DNA of 44,845 nucleotides, from assembly GCA_016926795.1 (NCBI GenBank), contig JAFGNW010000230.1, forward strand, positions 1-44,845, read 5' to 3'. Shown here piece by piece: positions 16,684 to 23,645 of this stretch. Position numbers and translations under genes: made by a program. Source of the DNA: Candidatus Zixiibacteriota bacterium (GTDB taxonomy: Bacteria; Zixibacteria; MSB-5A5; GN15; FEB-12). Each line of letters starts with the position of its first letter. Position 1 is the first letter of the stretch. The notes beneath the pieces were generated by a model, which saw only the letters and a program-made list of their open reading frames with translations, ran no database searches and had not been told where the DNA came from.

Positions 16684-17661
16684 TTAAGATTTTTTCTTCG
16701 ACTTCTCGTATTTCTCATACGCCTTGATGATATTCTGAACCAGGTGATGGCGGATGACATCCTTTTCCGTAAGATAGACGAACTCTATGCCTCGAATATT
16801 TTTCAAAACGGTCTGAACTTTCACCAGTCCCGAACTGTGGCGGTCGTCGAGGTCAATCTGGGTGATATCGCCGGTGATGACGGCTTTCGATTTTTCTCCG
16901 ATTCGGGTCAGGAACATTTTCATCTGGGCGTTGGTGGTATTCTGGGCCTCATCGAGCACCACAAACGCCTCGTTGAGAGTGCGGCCGCGCATGAAGGCCA
17001 GAGGGGCGATTTCGATAACGCCCATTTCTAAAAGCTTCTGGATTTTATCGGGCTGCAGCATATCGTAGAGGGCGTCATAAACGGGGCGAAGATACGGGTC
17101 CACCTTGGCCCGGATATCGCCGGGCAGGAACCCCAGCGATTCCCCGGCTTCCACTGCCGGACGGGTGAACACTATCCGGTTGACGCGGTTGGCCTTGAGT
17201 TCCGCGACGGCCATCGCCACCGCCAGGTAAGTTTTACCGGTACCGGCGGGGCCGATGGAAAAAACTATATCGTTCCTGTCAACCGCCTCGACATACTTTG
17301 ACTGGCCGACGGTTTTGGGTTTAATGGCTTTTTTCAGGGCGCTGGTCAGAAGAGCCGCGGTGGAGATTTCCTGCGCCGGACCCCGGCCGTTTTCCTGTAC
17401 CATGGCGATAGCGTAATTGATATACTGTTCGGTGATGATATCGCCCAGCTTGACACGGGTTACCAGGTCCCCGAGCAGCCGCAAGACCCGCTCGACATCT
17501 TCCGGCGGACCCTCGACCATGACCTTGTCGCCGCGGGCGATGATTTTACATAAAAAACGGGACTCGATTAACCGCAGGTAAACGTCATTCTGCCCGAACA
17601 GCAGTCTCTGGTCGATACTGCCGATATCATAGGTGCGCGTCTTTTTTATCTCGGTATCCAT
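16684..17661 (-). CDS. phoH: PhoH-family ATPase
   Basis: 325 residues. The first ~100 form a KH-like RNA-binding region (SRFLCKIIARGDKVMVEG). The rest is the PhoH P-loop domain with Walker A GPAGTGKTYLA, Walker B FVVLDEAQNTT and the sensor region RIGEKSKAVITGDITQIDL. PhoH proteins are cytoplasmic ATPases implicated in RNA metabolism alongside YbeY. The ATG at 17661 is 5 bases after the aspS stop, so the two genes are almost certainly one transcript. The C-terminus is a short Lys/Ser tail, usual for the family. Confidence 0.93.
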   Translation of the reverse strand: MDTEIKKTRTYDIGSIDQRLLFGQNDVYLRLIESRFLCKIIARGDKVMVEGPPEDVERVLRLLGDLVTRVKLGDIITEQYINYAIAMVQENGRGPAQEISTAALLTSALKKAIKPKTVGQSKYVEAVDRNDIVFSIGPAGTGKTYLAVAMAVAELKANRVNRIVFTRPAVEAGESLGFLPGDIRAKVDPYLRPVYDALYDMLQPDKIQKLLEMGVIEIAPLAFMRGRTLNEAFVVLDEAQNTTNAQMKMFLTRIGEKSKAVITGDITQIDLDDRHSSGLVKVQTVLKNIRGIEFVYLTEKDVIRHHLVQNIIKAYEKYEKSKKKS

Positions 17662-17666
17662 ATTTA

Positions 17667-19496
17667 TCAGGCTTTCCGGTCTTCTTTGACGACAATCCCC
17701 AGTTCCTCGAGCTGGGCCGGTTCGATGGCGGTCGGGGCGCCGTCCATGAGCGACAGGGCGTTGGTCGTTTTCGGAAAAGCGATAACATCGCGGATGGAGT
17801 CGCTGCCGACCATGAGAGCGACAATCCGGTCCAGACCGGGGGCGATACCGGCATGAGGCGGGGCGCCGTATTCCAGGGCTCGCAGCAGAAAGCCGAACAT
17901 CCGTTCCGCCCGTTCTTTATCAATACCCAGGATAGCCAGGATTTTCTCCTGCAGCTCGCGACGGTTTATCCGCTGCCCCCCCGAGGCGATTTCCACCCCG
18001 TTGACGACCAGGTCGTACTGCAGGGCTTTAGCCCGCCGCCAGGGATGATTTAAATCGGTGCCGGGCAGGTTGCTGGTGAAACCTTCGTCGATAAGCGGCA
18101 GGTCCTCCTCGTGGGGGTGCGAAACGATATTGTGCATTGCCTCGAAACGGTTCATTTCCTCGTTATATTCGAACAGCGGAAAATCCGTTACCCATAAAAA
18201 TCTGTATTGACCGGTTTTTATCAAACCGTGCTCGCGGCCCAGACTCAGGCGCAACTGCCCCAGGATAGACTCCGTTTTAAGTTTCCTGTCGGAGATGATA
18301 AAAAGAGCGTCGCCAACCTCAGCCCCGGCTTTCCGACACAGGTTGTCTTTGACCTCTTCGCCGATAAATTTCAATATCGGCGATTTGTCCCCGGTTTCGG
18401 CGCGAAGGATATAAGCCAGTCCCCCGGCGCCGAGTTCTTTGGCCAGGTCGGTCAGGGTATCGATTTGTTTTCGCGAATATGAACCGCCCCCTTTGAGCAG
18501 GATGCCCTTGACCACCCCACCGGCTTTAACGTTGTCAGCGAAGACCTTGAAAGCGCAGTCCCTGACGGAATCGCTCAAATCTGTGATTTCCATGTCGAAA
18601 CGAAGGTCCGGTTTATCGATACCCCAGCGGGACATGACTTCGTCGAAGGAAAAGCGCGGGAAGGGCGTTTCGATTTCTAGATCGAGAACCTTTTTGAATA
18701 AATCAGCCATCATTCCTTCGGCCACCTCGAATACATCGTCCGGCGTAACATAAGACATCTCCATATCGATCTGAGTATGTTCCGGCTGGCGGTCGGAGCG
18801 CAGGTCTTCATCGCGCAGACAGCGCGCCAGTTGAAAATATTTATCGAACCCGGCCACCATGAGGATTTGTTTTAAAAGCTGGGGCGATTGCGGCAGAGCG
18901 TAAAACTTCCCTTTCTGGACCCGGCTGGGTACGACATAGTCCCGGGCGCCCTCGGGGGTGGAGCGAATCAAAAGCGGTGTTTCGATTTCATAAAAACCGC
19001 GGTTGTCCAAATAGTTTCTTATCGCCATGGTGGTCTCATGACGAATACGCATATTCTCCTGCAGGGGTTTGCGGCGAAGGTCCAGATAGCGATATTCCAG
19101 CCGTAATAAATCGCCGGCATTGGTTTCGTCCTCAATTTCAAAGGGCGGGGTTTTAGCTTCAGCCAGAATATGAAACGCCTCGGCGTTGACTTCGATTTCA
19201 CCGGTAGCCAGTTTCGGGTTAATCGTTCCCTCCGGACGCTTTTGCACTTTCCCGACCGCGGCCACGACAAACTCATGGCGGGTACGTTCGGCCTCGGCCA
19301 GCATCGCGGGATCGAAAATCTGAGGGTTGATAACCACCTGGGTCAGACCATAGCGGTCTCTCAGGTCGATAAACAGCAGACCGCCCAGGTTACGGTAGCC
19401 GTCCACCCAGCCGTTCAAACGGACTTTGGCGCCGTTATCGGCTGACCGGAGCTGGCCGCAGGTATGAGTTCTTTTAAGTTCTGAAAAAAGCGGCAA
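17667..19496 (-). CDS. aspS: Aspartyl-tRNA synthetase
   Basis: A 609-residue bacterial-type class II synthetase that charges tRNA-Asp (or tRNA-Asp and tRNA-Asn if non-discriminating; not decidable by eye). Residues ~1-110 are the OB-fold anticodon-binding domain (VRLNGWVDGYRNLGGLLFID). Motif 2 is FQLARCLRDEDLRSDRQPEH, followed by TQIDMEMSYV. A GAD insertion lies at ~310-420. Motif 3 is GIAPGLDRIVALM near residue 555. Length is normal (about 590-610). The start is a TTG with GAGGA 5-6 bases upstream; no ATG lies near. It heads the operon with phoH, pgpH, ybeY and corC. Confidence 0.96.
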   Translation of the reverse strand: MPLFSELKRTHTCGQLRSADNGAKVRLNGWVDGYRNLGGLLFIDLRDRYGLTQVVINPQIFDPAMLAEAERTRHEFVVAAVGKVQKRPEGTINPKLATGEIEVNAEAFHILAEAKTPPFEIEDETNAGDLLRLEYRYLDLRRKPLQENMRIRHETTMAIRNYLDNRGFYEIETPLLIRSTPEGARDYVVPSRVQKGKFYALPQSPQLLKQILMVAGFDKYFQLARCLRDEDLRSDRQPEHTQIDMEMSYVTPDDVFEVAEGMMADLFKKVLDLEIETPFPRFSFDEVMSRWGIDKPDLRFDMEITDLSDSVRDCAFKVFADNVKAGGVVKGILLKGGGSYSRKQIDTLTDLAKELGAGGLAYILRAETGDKSPILKFIGEEVKDNLCRKAGAEVGDALFIISDRKLKTESILGQLRLSLGREHGLIKTGQYRFLWVTDFPLFEYNEEMNRFEAMHNIVSHPHEEDLPLIDEGFTSNLPGTDLNHPWRRAKALQYDLVVNGVEIASGGQRINRRELQEKILAILGIDKERAERMFGFLLRALEYGAPPHAGIAPGLDRIVALMVGSDSIRDVIAFPKTTNALSLMDGAPTAIEPAQLEELGIVVKEDRKA

Positions 19497-19845
19497 ATAA
19501 TCCTCGTTAACTATTTGTAATCTATATAATTATCGGCATTTCCGCCTTTTTTTTAAAGGCGCCGAATAAGGGTTTTTCCTGCCGGAAAGTACGCTTTTTC
19601 GGCACATAAGTCAATAGTCCTTATTTTCCTGAAAAACAGCCGAATTAAAATAAGGGGAAAAAAACAGGATTTTTTATCCTTGGAAAAAACGAAAATTTTA
19701 TTTAAAATTGGAATTCTAACAACCTGAGAGCCGTGCCTTCGGAACCGGCGGCGATTTAATGTTGTTAAAGTAAAGACAACCGGTCGCACGGTTAGTATGT
19801 GACCGTCCATAAGCGTTCGTTAACCCTTCGGGCGCACGTAACCCC
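19497..19845. other. Divergent intergenic region with inverted repeats, no gene
   Basis: AT-rich next to aspS and more GC-rich next to the PTS gene. It holds two visible inverted repeats: CGCCTTT/AAAGGCG around 19541-19560, and CCTTATTTT/AAAATAAGG with a 19-base loop at 19619-19655. A third, imperfect stem (CGGTC...GACCG) lies around 19780-19805. No open frame here has a ribosome site or a family-like product. It must contain the aspS promoter on the minus strand; a GATAAT-like box sits about 35 bases before the TTG but I cannot fix its -35 box. Confidence 0.4.
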
Positions 19846-19875
19846 TTGACAAATGAGGCTATTTTAACCTATAAT
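19846..19875 (+). promoter_or_regulatory. Sigma70 promoter of the PTS IIA-like gene
   Basis: TTGACA (19846-19851), 18 bases, TATAAT (19870-19875). Both boxes match the consensus exactly. Transcription would start near 19882, which places the ATG at 19918 about 36 bases into the message and rules out the in-frame TTG at 19846 as a start codon. Confidence 0.85.
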
Positions 19876-19917
19876 GGCTCAATTTTTAAGGAAATTACGC
19901 CGATAAAGATTAATATT

Positions 19918-20418
19918 ATGAGAATTTCGCGATTTTTAAATGAAGAACACATCAAGCTCGAAATGGACACCGTCATCGAGCCGCTCGAGGAGGGTGCATC
20001 GTTCGAGAAGTGGCGGTTGGACGCCAAGGAAAAGATTCTGTCCGAGTTGATAGACCTGCTGGAGAAGAACGGCCGGGTCGGCAACCGCACCAAATTCCTG
20101 CTTGATTTTGTCAACCGCGAAAAAAAAGCCACCACGGCCATCGGCGACGGTATCGCTATCCCCCACATCCGTTCCCTGCAGGCAAAAGAATTCATGATTG
20201 CTTTCGCCCGTTCCTCAACCGGTTATGACTTCGAGTCGCTCGACAGCAAACCCACTCATCTTTTCTTCGTCATGGCGGCGCCGCCTTATGATGATTCACT
20301 TTATCTGAAAGTGTTCAAAACCCTGGCGGAAATGCTCCGTTTTGAATCGTTTCGCAAGGAATTAATGTCTATAAATTCCCCCGGCGAAGTCATCCGCGCC
20401 ATCCGCGCTATGGAATAA
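19918..20418 (+). CDS. PTS EIIA-2 (fructose/nitrogen type) domain protein
   Basis: 166 residues with the PTS EIIA type-2 fold. The phosphorylatable His is His83 in GDGIAIPHIRS, the signature of PtsN/fructose EIIA domains. The N-terminal ~35 residues (MRISRFLNEEHIKLEMDTVI) match the start of PtsN-like proteins. No PTS permease, HPr or EI gene lies in the window, so a regulatory role like that of PtsN is more likely than sugar uptake. This is inference. It has a perfect promoter just upstream and stands alone: divergent from aspS and separated by 186 bases from the first dockerin gene, which has its own promoter. Confidence 0.85.
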   Translation: MRISRFLNEEHIKLEMDTVIEPLEEGASFEKWRLDAKEKILSELIDLLEKNGRVGNRTKFLLDFVNREKKATTAIGDGIAIPHIRSLQAKEFMIAFARSSTGYDFESLDSKPTHLFFVMAAPPYDDSLYLKVFKTLAEMLRFESFRKELMSINSPGEVIRAIRAME

Positions 20419-20476
20419 CCATCCTTTTATTTCTATATTACACGTTCCATCAATTTCAGAAACATGGATTGAATCC

Positions 20477-20505
20477 TTGACAATTTATGACAATATAGAT
20501 ATATT
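20477..20505 (+). promoter_or_regulatory. Sigma70 promoter of the first dockerin-type gene
   Basis: TTGACA (20477-20482), 17 bases, TATATT (20500-20505), about 100 bases before the start codon. It has the same -35 box, spacing and -10 box as the site at 22101-22129. Confidence 0.75.
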
Positions 20506-20604
20506 GAGTCAGATTTGCATTTCCTGTATGGTCAGCCTCGATGATACAAGCATCGAATTTCGCTAATTGAAAAATTTAATCATATATCCCAAGGAGGTCT
20601 TTCC

Positions 20605-22035
20605 ATGAAAAAGACTGTACTCCTCACTACAGCTTTTATCCTGGGTATCTTTCTGATTCTGACTCAGGCCGATGAAATATCCCCGACTTCGGTGTCCCCT
20701 AATGAAATAACTCCGGACGCTTTCAAACAGGTTGAAAAAACGAGTCTCGGGGAGCAGGCTGGTTTTTCCTGCCCGTATAATGCCACCGTTTACGGTCAAC
20801 CGGCTCACGGCCCCGGCGACAGCTGGAGTATCGGTATTTCGGACAAGTTCGCATCGTACCTTATCTATGATGATTTTTCGGGGGCCGGTGTCATAACCGG
20901 TCTTCACTTCTGGGGCGCCACAGCAACCGTAAGCGGCGGTCCCTGGAGTCCCTGCTCTGAAAACCCGGTCTATTTCGGATTCGTTTTTAAGGATGACAAC
21001 GCCGGTTATCCGGACGCGGTGGTGGCGAATCGCTATGCTATTGTCGAGGGTACCCCGACCGGTCAGTTTTATTCCGGCTTTGAACTTTACAGTTACGAAG
21101 TCAGGTTCGAGGAGCCGGTAGAACTGGACAACGGCTGGCTTTGCATATACGGCACAGGCGGTGCCGAGGACTGCTGGTTTGGCTGGGTTAGCGGTACCGG
21201 CGGCGACGGTCAGTGCTGGCATTATGACGGCCTGACTCCTAACATCCGTTATTATGACCAGGCATTCTGCCTGTTAAGCGAAGGTTGCCCGGAATGGGTT
21301 ACGGATTTCGGGCAGGCTCCGATATTACCCTCATCTTCAAATTTCCGCTCTTCCGATGACGGCTCGCCTGAAAACTATTGTGTGTATGATAATTTCTCGG
21401 GTGTCAGCCAGGTTGCCAGCCTTCATTTCTGGGGGATAACGGGTCAATATTCCGCGGGATGGTATCCATGTGCGGAGAACCCGGTGACTTTTTACATAAA
21501 ATTTTATTATGACAACAGTGGGACACCCGGCTCCGTCGCGGCGTCGATGACCAAAACCATCATGGGCAGCCCCACCGGCCTGTTATATATCGGCGGCGAC
21601 TACGAAATGTATGAATACGTCGCTTATTTCCCGCCGGTAGTTCTCACCGACGGCTGGGTATCCATTCAGGGCACCGGGGGTGCGACCGATTGCTGGTTTT
21701 TATGGGCGTCTTCCCGGGACGTCACGGACAATCACTGTTATCAATGGAATGGCTCGACACTCACCGACCAGTCATTTGACATGGCCATGTGTCTTTTTGA
21801 GGATACCGTCTGCTGCGCCGGCGACAGGGGCAACGTCAACTGTTCGCTGGTCGAGGTCCCGGACATCTCCGACATCACCCGGCTTATAGACTATCTTTAC
21901 CTGAGCCATACCGCTCTGTGCTGTCCGGAGGAGGCCGATGTCAACGGTTCCGGCGGCGAACCAGACATTTCCGATATAACCCGGCTGATTGACTTTTTAT
22001 ATCTGAGCCATGCCCCGCTTCCGGGGTGCTATTAA
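20605..22035 (+). CDS. Secreted protein: two homologous modules plus dockerin-like pair
   Basis: 476 residues. Residues 1-22 are a signal peptide (KKTVLLTTAFILGIFLILTQ). Two modules of about 140 residues follow (~85-215 and ~250-395). Each starts with a D[DN]FSG motif, then GLHFWG or SLHFWG, a PCxENPVxF strand, a PTGxxY turn, DGWxxIxGTGG and DCWFxW. The C-terminal ~70 residues are two dockerin-like repeats (CCAGDRGNVNCS, PDISDITRLIDYLYLSH, then LCCPEEADVNGSGG and PDISDITRLIDFLYLSH). The dockerin fold binds calcium and normally docks to cohesin domains; the docking partner here is unknown. The module has no family I recognise. AAGGAGG lies 7 bases before the ATG. A one-module relative lies at 25688-26421. 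Confidence 0.88.
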   Translation: MKKTVLLTTAFILGIFLILTQADEISPTSVSPNEITPDAFKQVEKTSLGEQAGFSCPYNATVYGQPAHGPGDSWSIGISDKFASYLIYDDFSGAGVITGLHFWGATATVSGGPWSPCSENPVYFGFVFKDDNAGYPDAVVANRYAIVEGTPTGQFYSGFELYSYEVRFEEPVELDNGWLCIYGTGGAEDCWFGWVSGTGGDGQCWHYDGLTPNIRYYDQAFCLLSEGCPEWVTDFGQAPILPSSSNFRSSDDGSPENYCVYDNFSGVSQVASLHFWGITGQYSAGWYPCAENPVTFYIKFYYDNSGTPGSVAASMTKTIMGSPTGLLYIGGDYEMYEYVAYFPPVVLTDGWVSIQGTGGATDCWFLWASSRDVTDNHCYQWNGSTLTDQSFDMAMCLFEDTVCCAGDRGNVNCSLVEVPDISDITRLIDYLYLSHTALCCPEEADVNGSGGEPDISDITRLIDFLYLSHAPLPGCY

Positions 22036-22063
22036 GCTTTAAGGGTCTTTCAGAACGAACCTT

Positions 22064-22088
22064 CCGCCCCGTTTTAAAAACGGGGCGG
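22064..22088 (+). terminator. Hairpin terminator after the first dockerin gene
   Basis: CCGCCCCGTTTT and AAAACGGGGCGG flank a single A, a perfect 12-pair palindrome. No strong T run follows, so its efficiency as an intrinsic terminator is uncertain. It lies 29 bases after the stop. Confidence 0.55.
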
Positions 22089-22100
22089 TTACGGTATTGG

Positions 22101-22129
22101 TTGACAAGTTTAAATCTTCGTTCTATATT
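22101..22129 (+). promoter_or_regulatory. Sigma70 promoter of the second dockerin-type gene
   Basis: TTGACA (22101-22106), 17 bases, TATATT (22124-22129). It sits between the hairpin at 22064 and the start at 22183, giving a leader of about 45-50 bases. Confidence 0.75.
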
Positions 22130-22182
22130 GATTTCGAATTAGAAATCCGATTTTAGACTTGTATATAATCCGCGGAGTAACC

Positions 22183-23199
22183 ATGAAAAAAAACGATTGT
22201 CTGTTCCTAATAATTTTCCTGGCTGTTCTGTTTGTTGCCATCGGCAGCGTAAATGCGCAACCCATCATCGCCGGTCATCAGGCAGCGGCCGAATTCCCGC
22301 TCATCCCTCATCCTTATATAGAACAGGTGAAAAACACCTACAAGATATTTTACGGCCATACCTCGCACGGCAGCCAGATTGTCACCGGCATGGTCATCCT
22401 GAGGGACAGCACCAGCCTTTACGACTTCAACAACGGAACGGGCACGCTGTCTTTGAGCGAGTACGGCAGCGACCTCGGCCATTTGGGCGACACCAGCTGG
22501 GTGCCGATAACCCGCCAGGTCCTCGACCAGTCCGGCAGCGATATTAATATGGTAATGTGGTCATGGTGCGGGGGCTGCTCGGACAATACCGAAGAGGGCA
22601 TTAATATATACCTGAACGCTCTGAACGGTCTCGAGGCGGATTATCCCGACGTCACTTTTATCTATATGACCGGTCATCTGGACGGTTCCGGCATCGACGG
22701 CGACCTGTACCGAAACAATAATCAGATCCGGGTTTATTGCCAGACCAACGGCAAAATTCTTTTCGACTTCGCTGACATCGAAAGTTATGACCCCGCCGGT
22801 ACGTACTACCCCGACGAAACCGATGCCTGCAACTGGTGTTATGACTGGTGCAGTACATATCCCGGCTGCTGCAGCAATAGTTGCGCCCATTCTCACTGCT
22901 TTAACTGTTACCTGAAAGGCCGGGCATTCTGGTGGATGATGGCCCGAATCGCCGGCTGGACCGAAAATCCCGATTGTTGTGAGGGTTTTACCGGTAATGT
23001 TGATTGCTCGGATATCGAGAACCCGGATATTTCCGATATCACGCGCCTGATTGATTATCTTTATCTCAGTCACAATCCCCTGTGCTGTCCGGAAGAAGCC
23101 GATGCGGATGTCAGCGGCGGACAACCTGACATCTCGGATATCACCCGGCTGATCGACTTTTTGTATCTTTCACATCAGCCTCTGGCGGGGTGTCCCTGA
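22183..23199 (+). CDS. Secreted Cys-rich protein, possibly SGNH-like, with dockerin-like pair
   Basis: 338 residues from the ATG at 22183 (GGAG 6 bases upstream); the TTG at 22159 is not needed. Residues 1-26 are a signal peptide ending SVNAQ. The body (~30-260) has YGHTSHGSQI, MWSWCGGCSDN, VTFIYMTGHLDG and GKILFDFADIESYDP, a strand order that suggests an alpha/beta hydrolase-like or SGNH-like fold, but I cannot name catalytic residues with confidence. A cluster of about ten Cys lies at ~215-250 (CNWCYDWCSTYPGCC and CAHSHCFNC), pointing to disulfides or a metal site. The last ~70 residues are the dockerin-like pair (GNVDCSDIENPDISDITRL and a second copy). It is the second of five dockerin-type genes and has its own promoter. 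Confidence 0.85.
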   Translation: MKKNDCLFLIIFLAVLFVAIGSVNAQPIIAGHQAAAEFPLIPHPYIEQVKNTYKIFYGHTSHGSQIVTGMVILRDSTSLYDFNNGTGTLSLSEYGSDLGHLGDTSWVPITRQVLDQSGSDINMVMWSWCGGCSDNTEEGINIYLNALNGLEADYPDVTFIYMTGHLDGSGIDGDLYRNNNQIRVYCQTNGKILFDFADIESYDPAGTYYPDETDACNWCYDWCSTYPGCCSNSCAHSHCFNCYLKGRAFWWMMARIAGWTENPDCCEGFTGNVDCSDIENPDISDITRLIDYLYLSHNPLCCPEEADADVSGGQPDISDITRLIDFLYLSHQPLAGCP

Positions 23200-23645
23200 A
23201 CAAAGATATTGAGTCATAAGAAACGTATGTATAACAGTAAATTGTTTTGAACAATTCAGCGATAAGGACGTCAATAATTAAATTCTCTTGAGATTTTATG
23301 TAAGGATTTTAAGGCTGAACAACCTTAATCATGGACAGGAACAAGGTCGAGGATAAAATCGTACATTAATCGGTATCGAGTTTCGGCCTTGTTCGCCTTA
23401 AAAATGGCCATATACCATGGCCTCTTCGCCTTGGGTAATACTTGCTTATATTACCTTAGAGCGCTTATGTTACCAGGCCATCTTTGCCGACGGCAAAGGT
23501 GGCTTAATTATTTATCATTAATCACGCTGTATTAATTATCATAAAAAATAATTATTAAAATGTAAGATATTACGTTTCACGGAACTATTTATATAGAAGT
23601 ATCCTCACACTCAAATTAAATATGGTTCAAATAAGGGAAGAGGAA
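23200..23645 (+). other. 446-base non-coding gap with several small hairpins
   Basis: AT-rich, with no supported gene. The part from 23310 to 23510 holds a chain of inverted repeats: AAGG...CCTT near 23325, GGCCAT/ATGGCC near 23406-23422, GGTAATA/TATTACC near 23434-23456, and GCCATCTTTGCC/GGCAAAGGTGGC at 23477-23503 (12 pairs with one G-U, loop GAC). The last hairpin is followed by a T/A-rich stretch. The region probably includes the end of the upstream transcript and the promoter and leader of the protease gene. I found no match by eye to a known riboswitch, and no clear TTGACA promoter. Confidence 0.45.

Noticed and set aside
19846-19917. Upstream TTG start extending the PTS IIA-like protein by 24 residues
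   Set aside because: The TTG is part of a perfect -35 box and the extension contains the -10 box, so it would not be in the message.
23477-23503. Cyclic-di-GMP riboswitch
   Set aside because: The GGCAAAGG segment resembles part of the motif but the other conserved blocks are absent.
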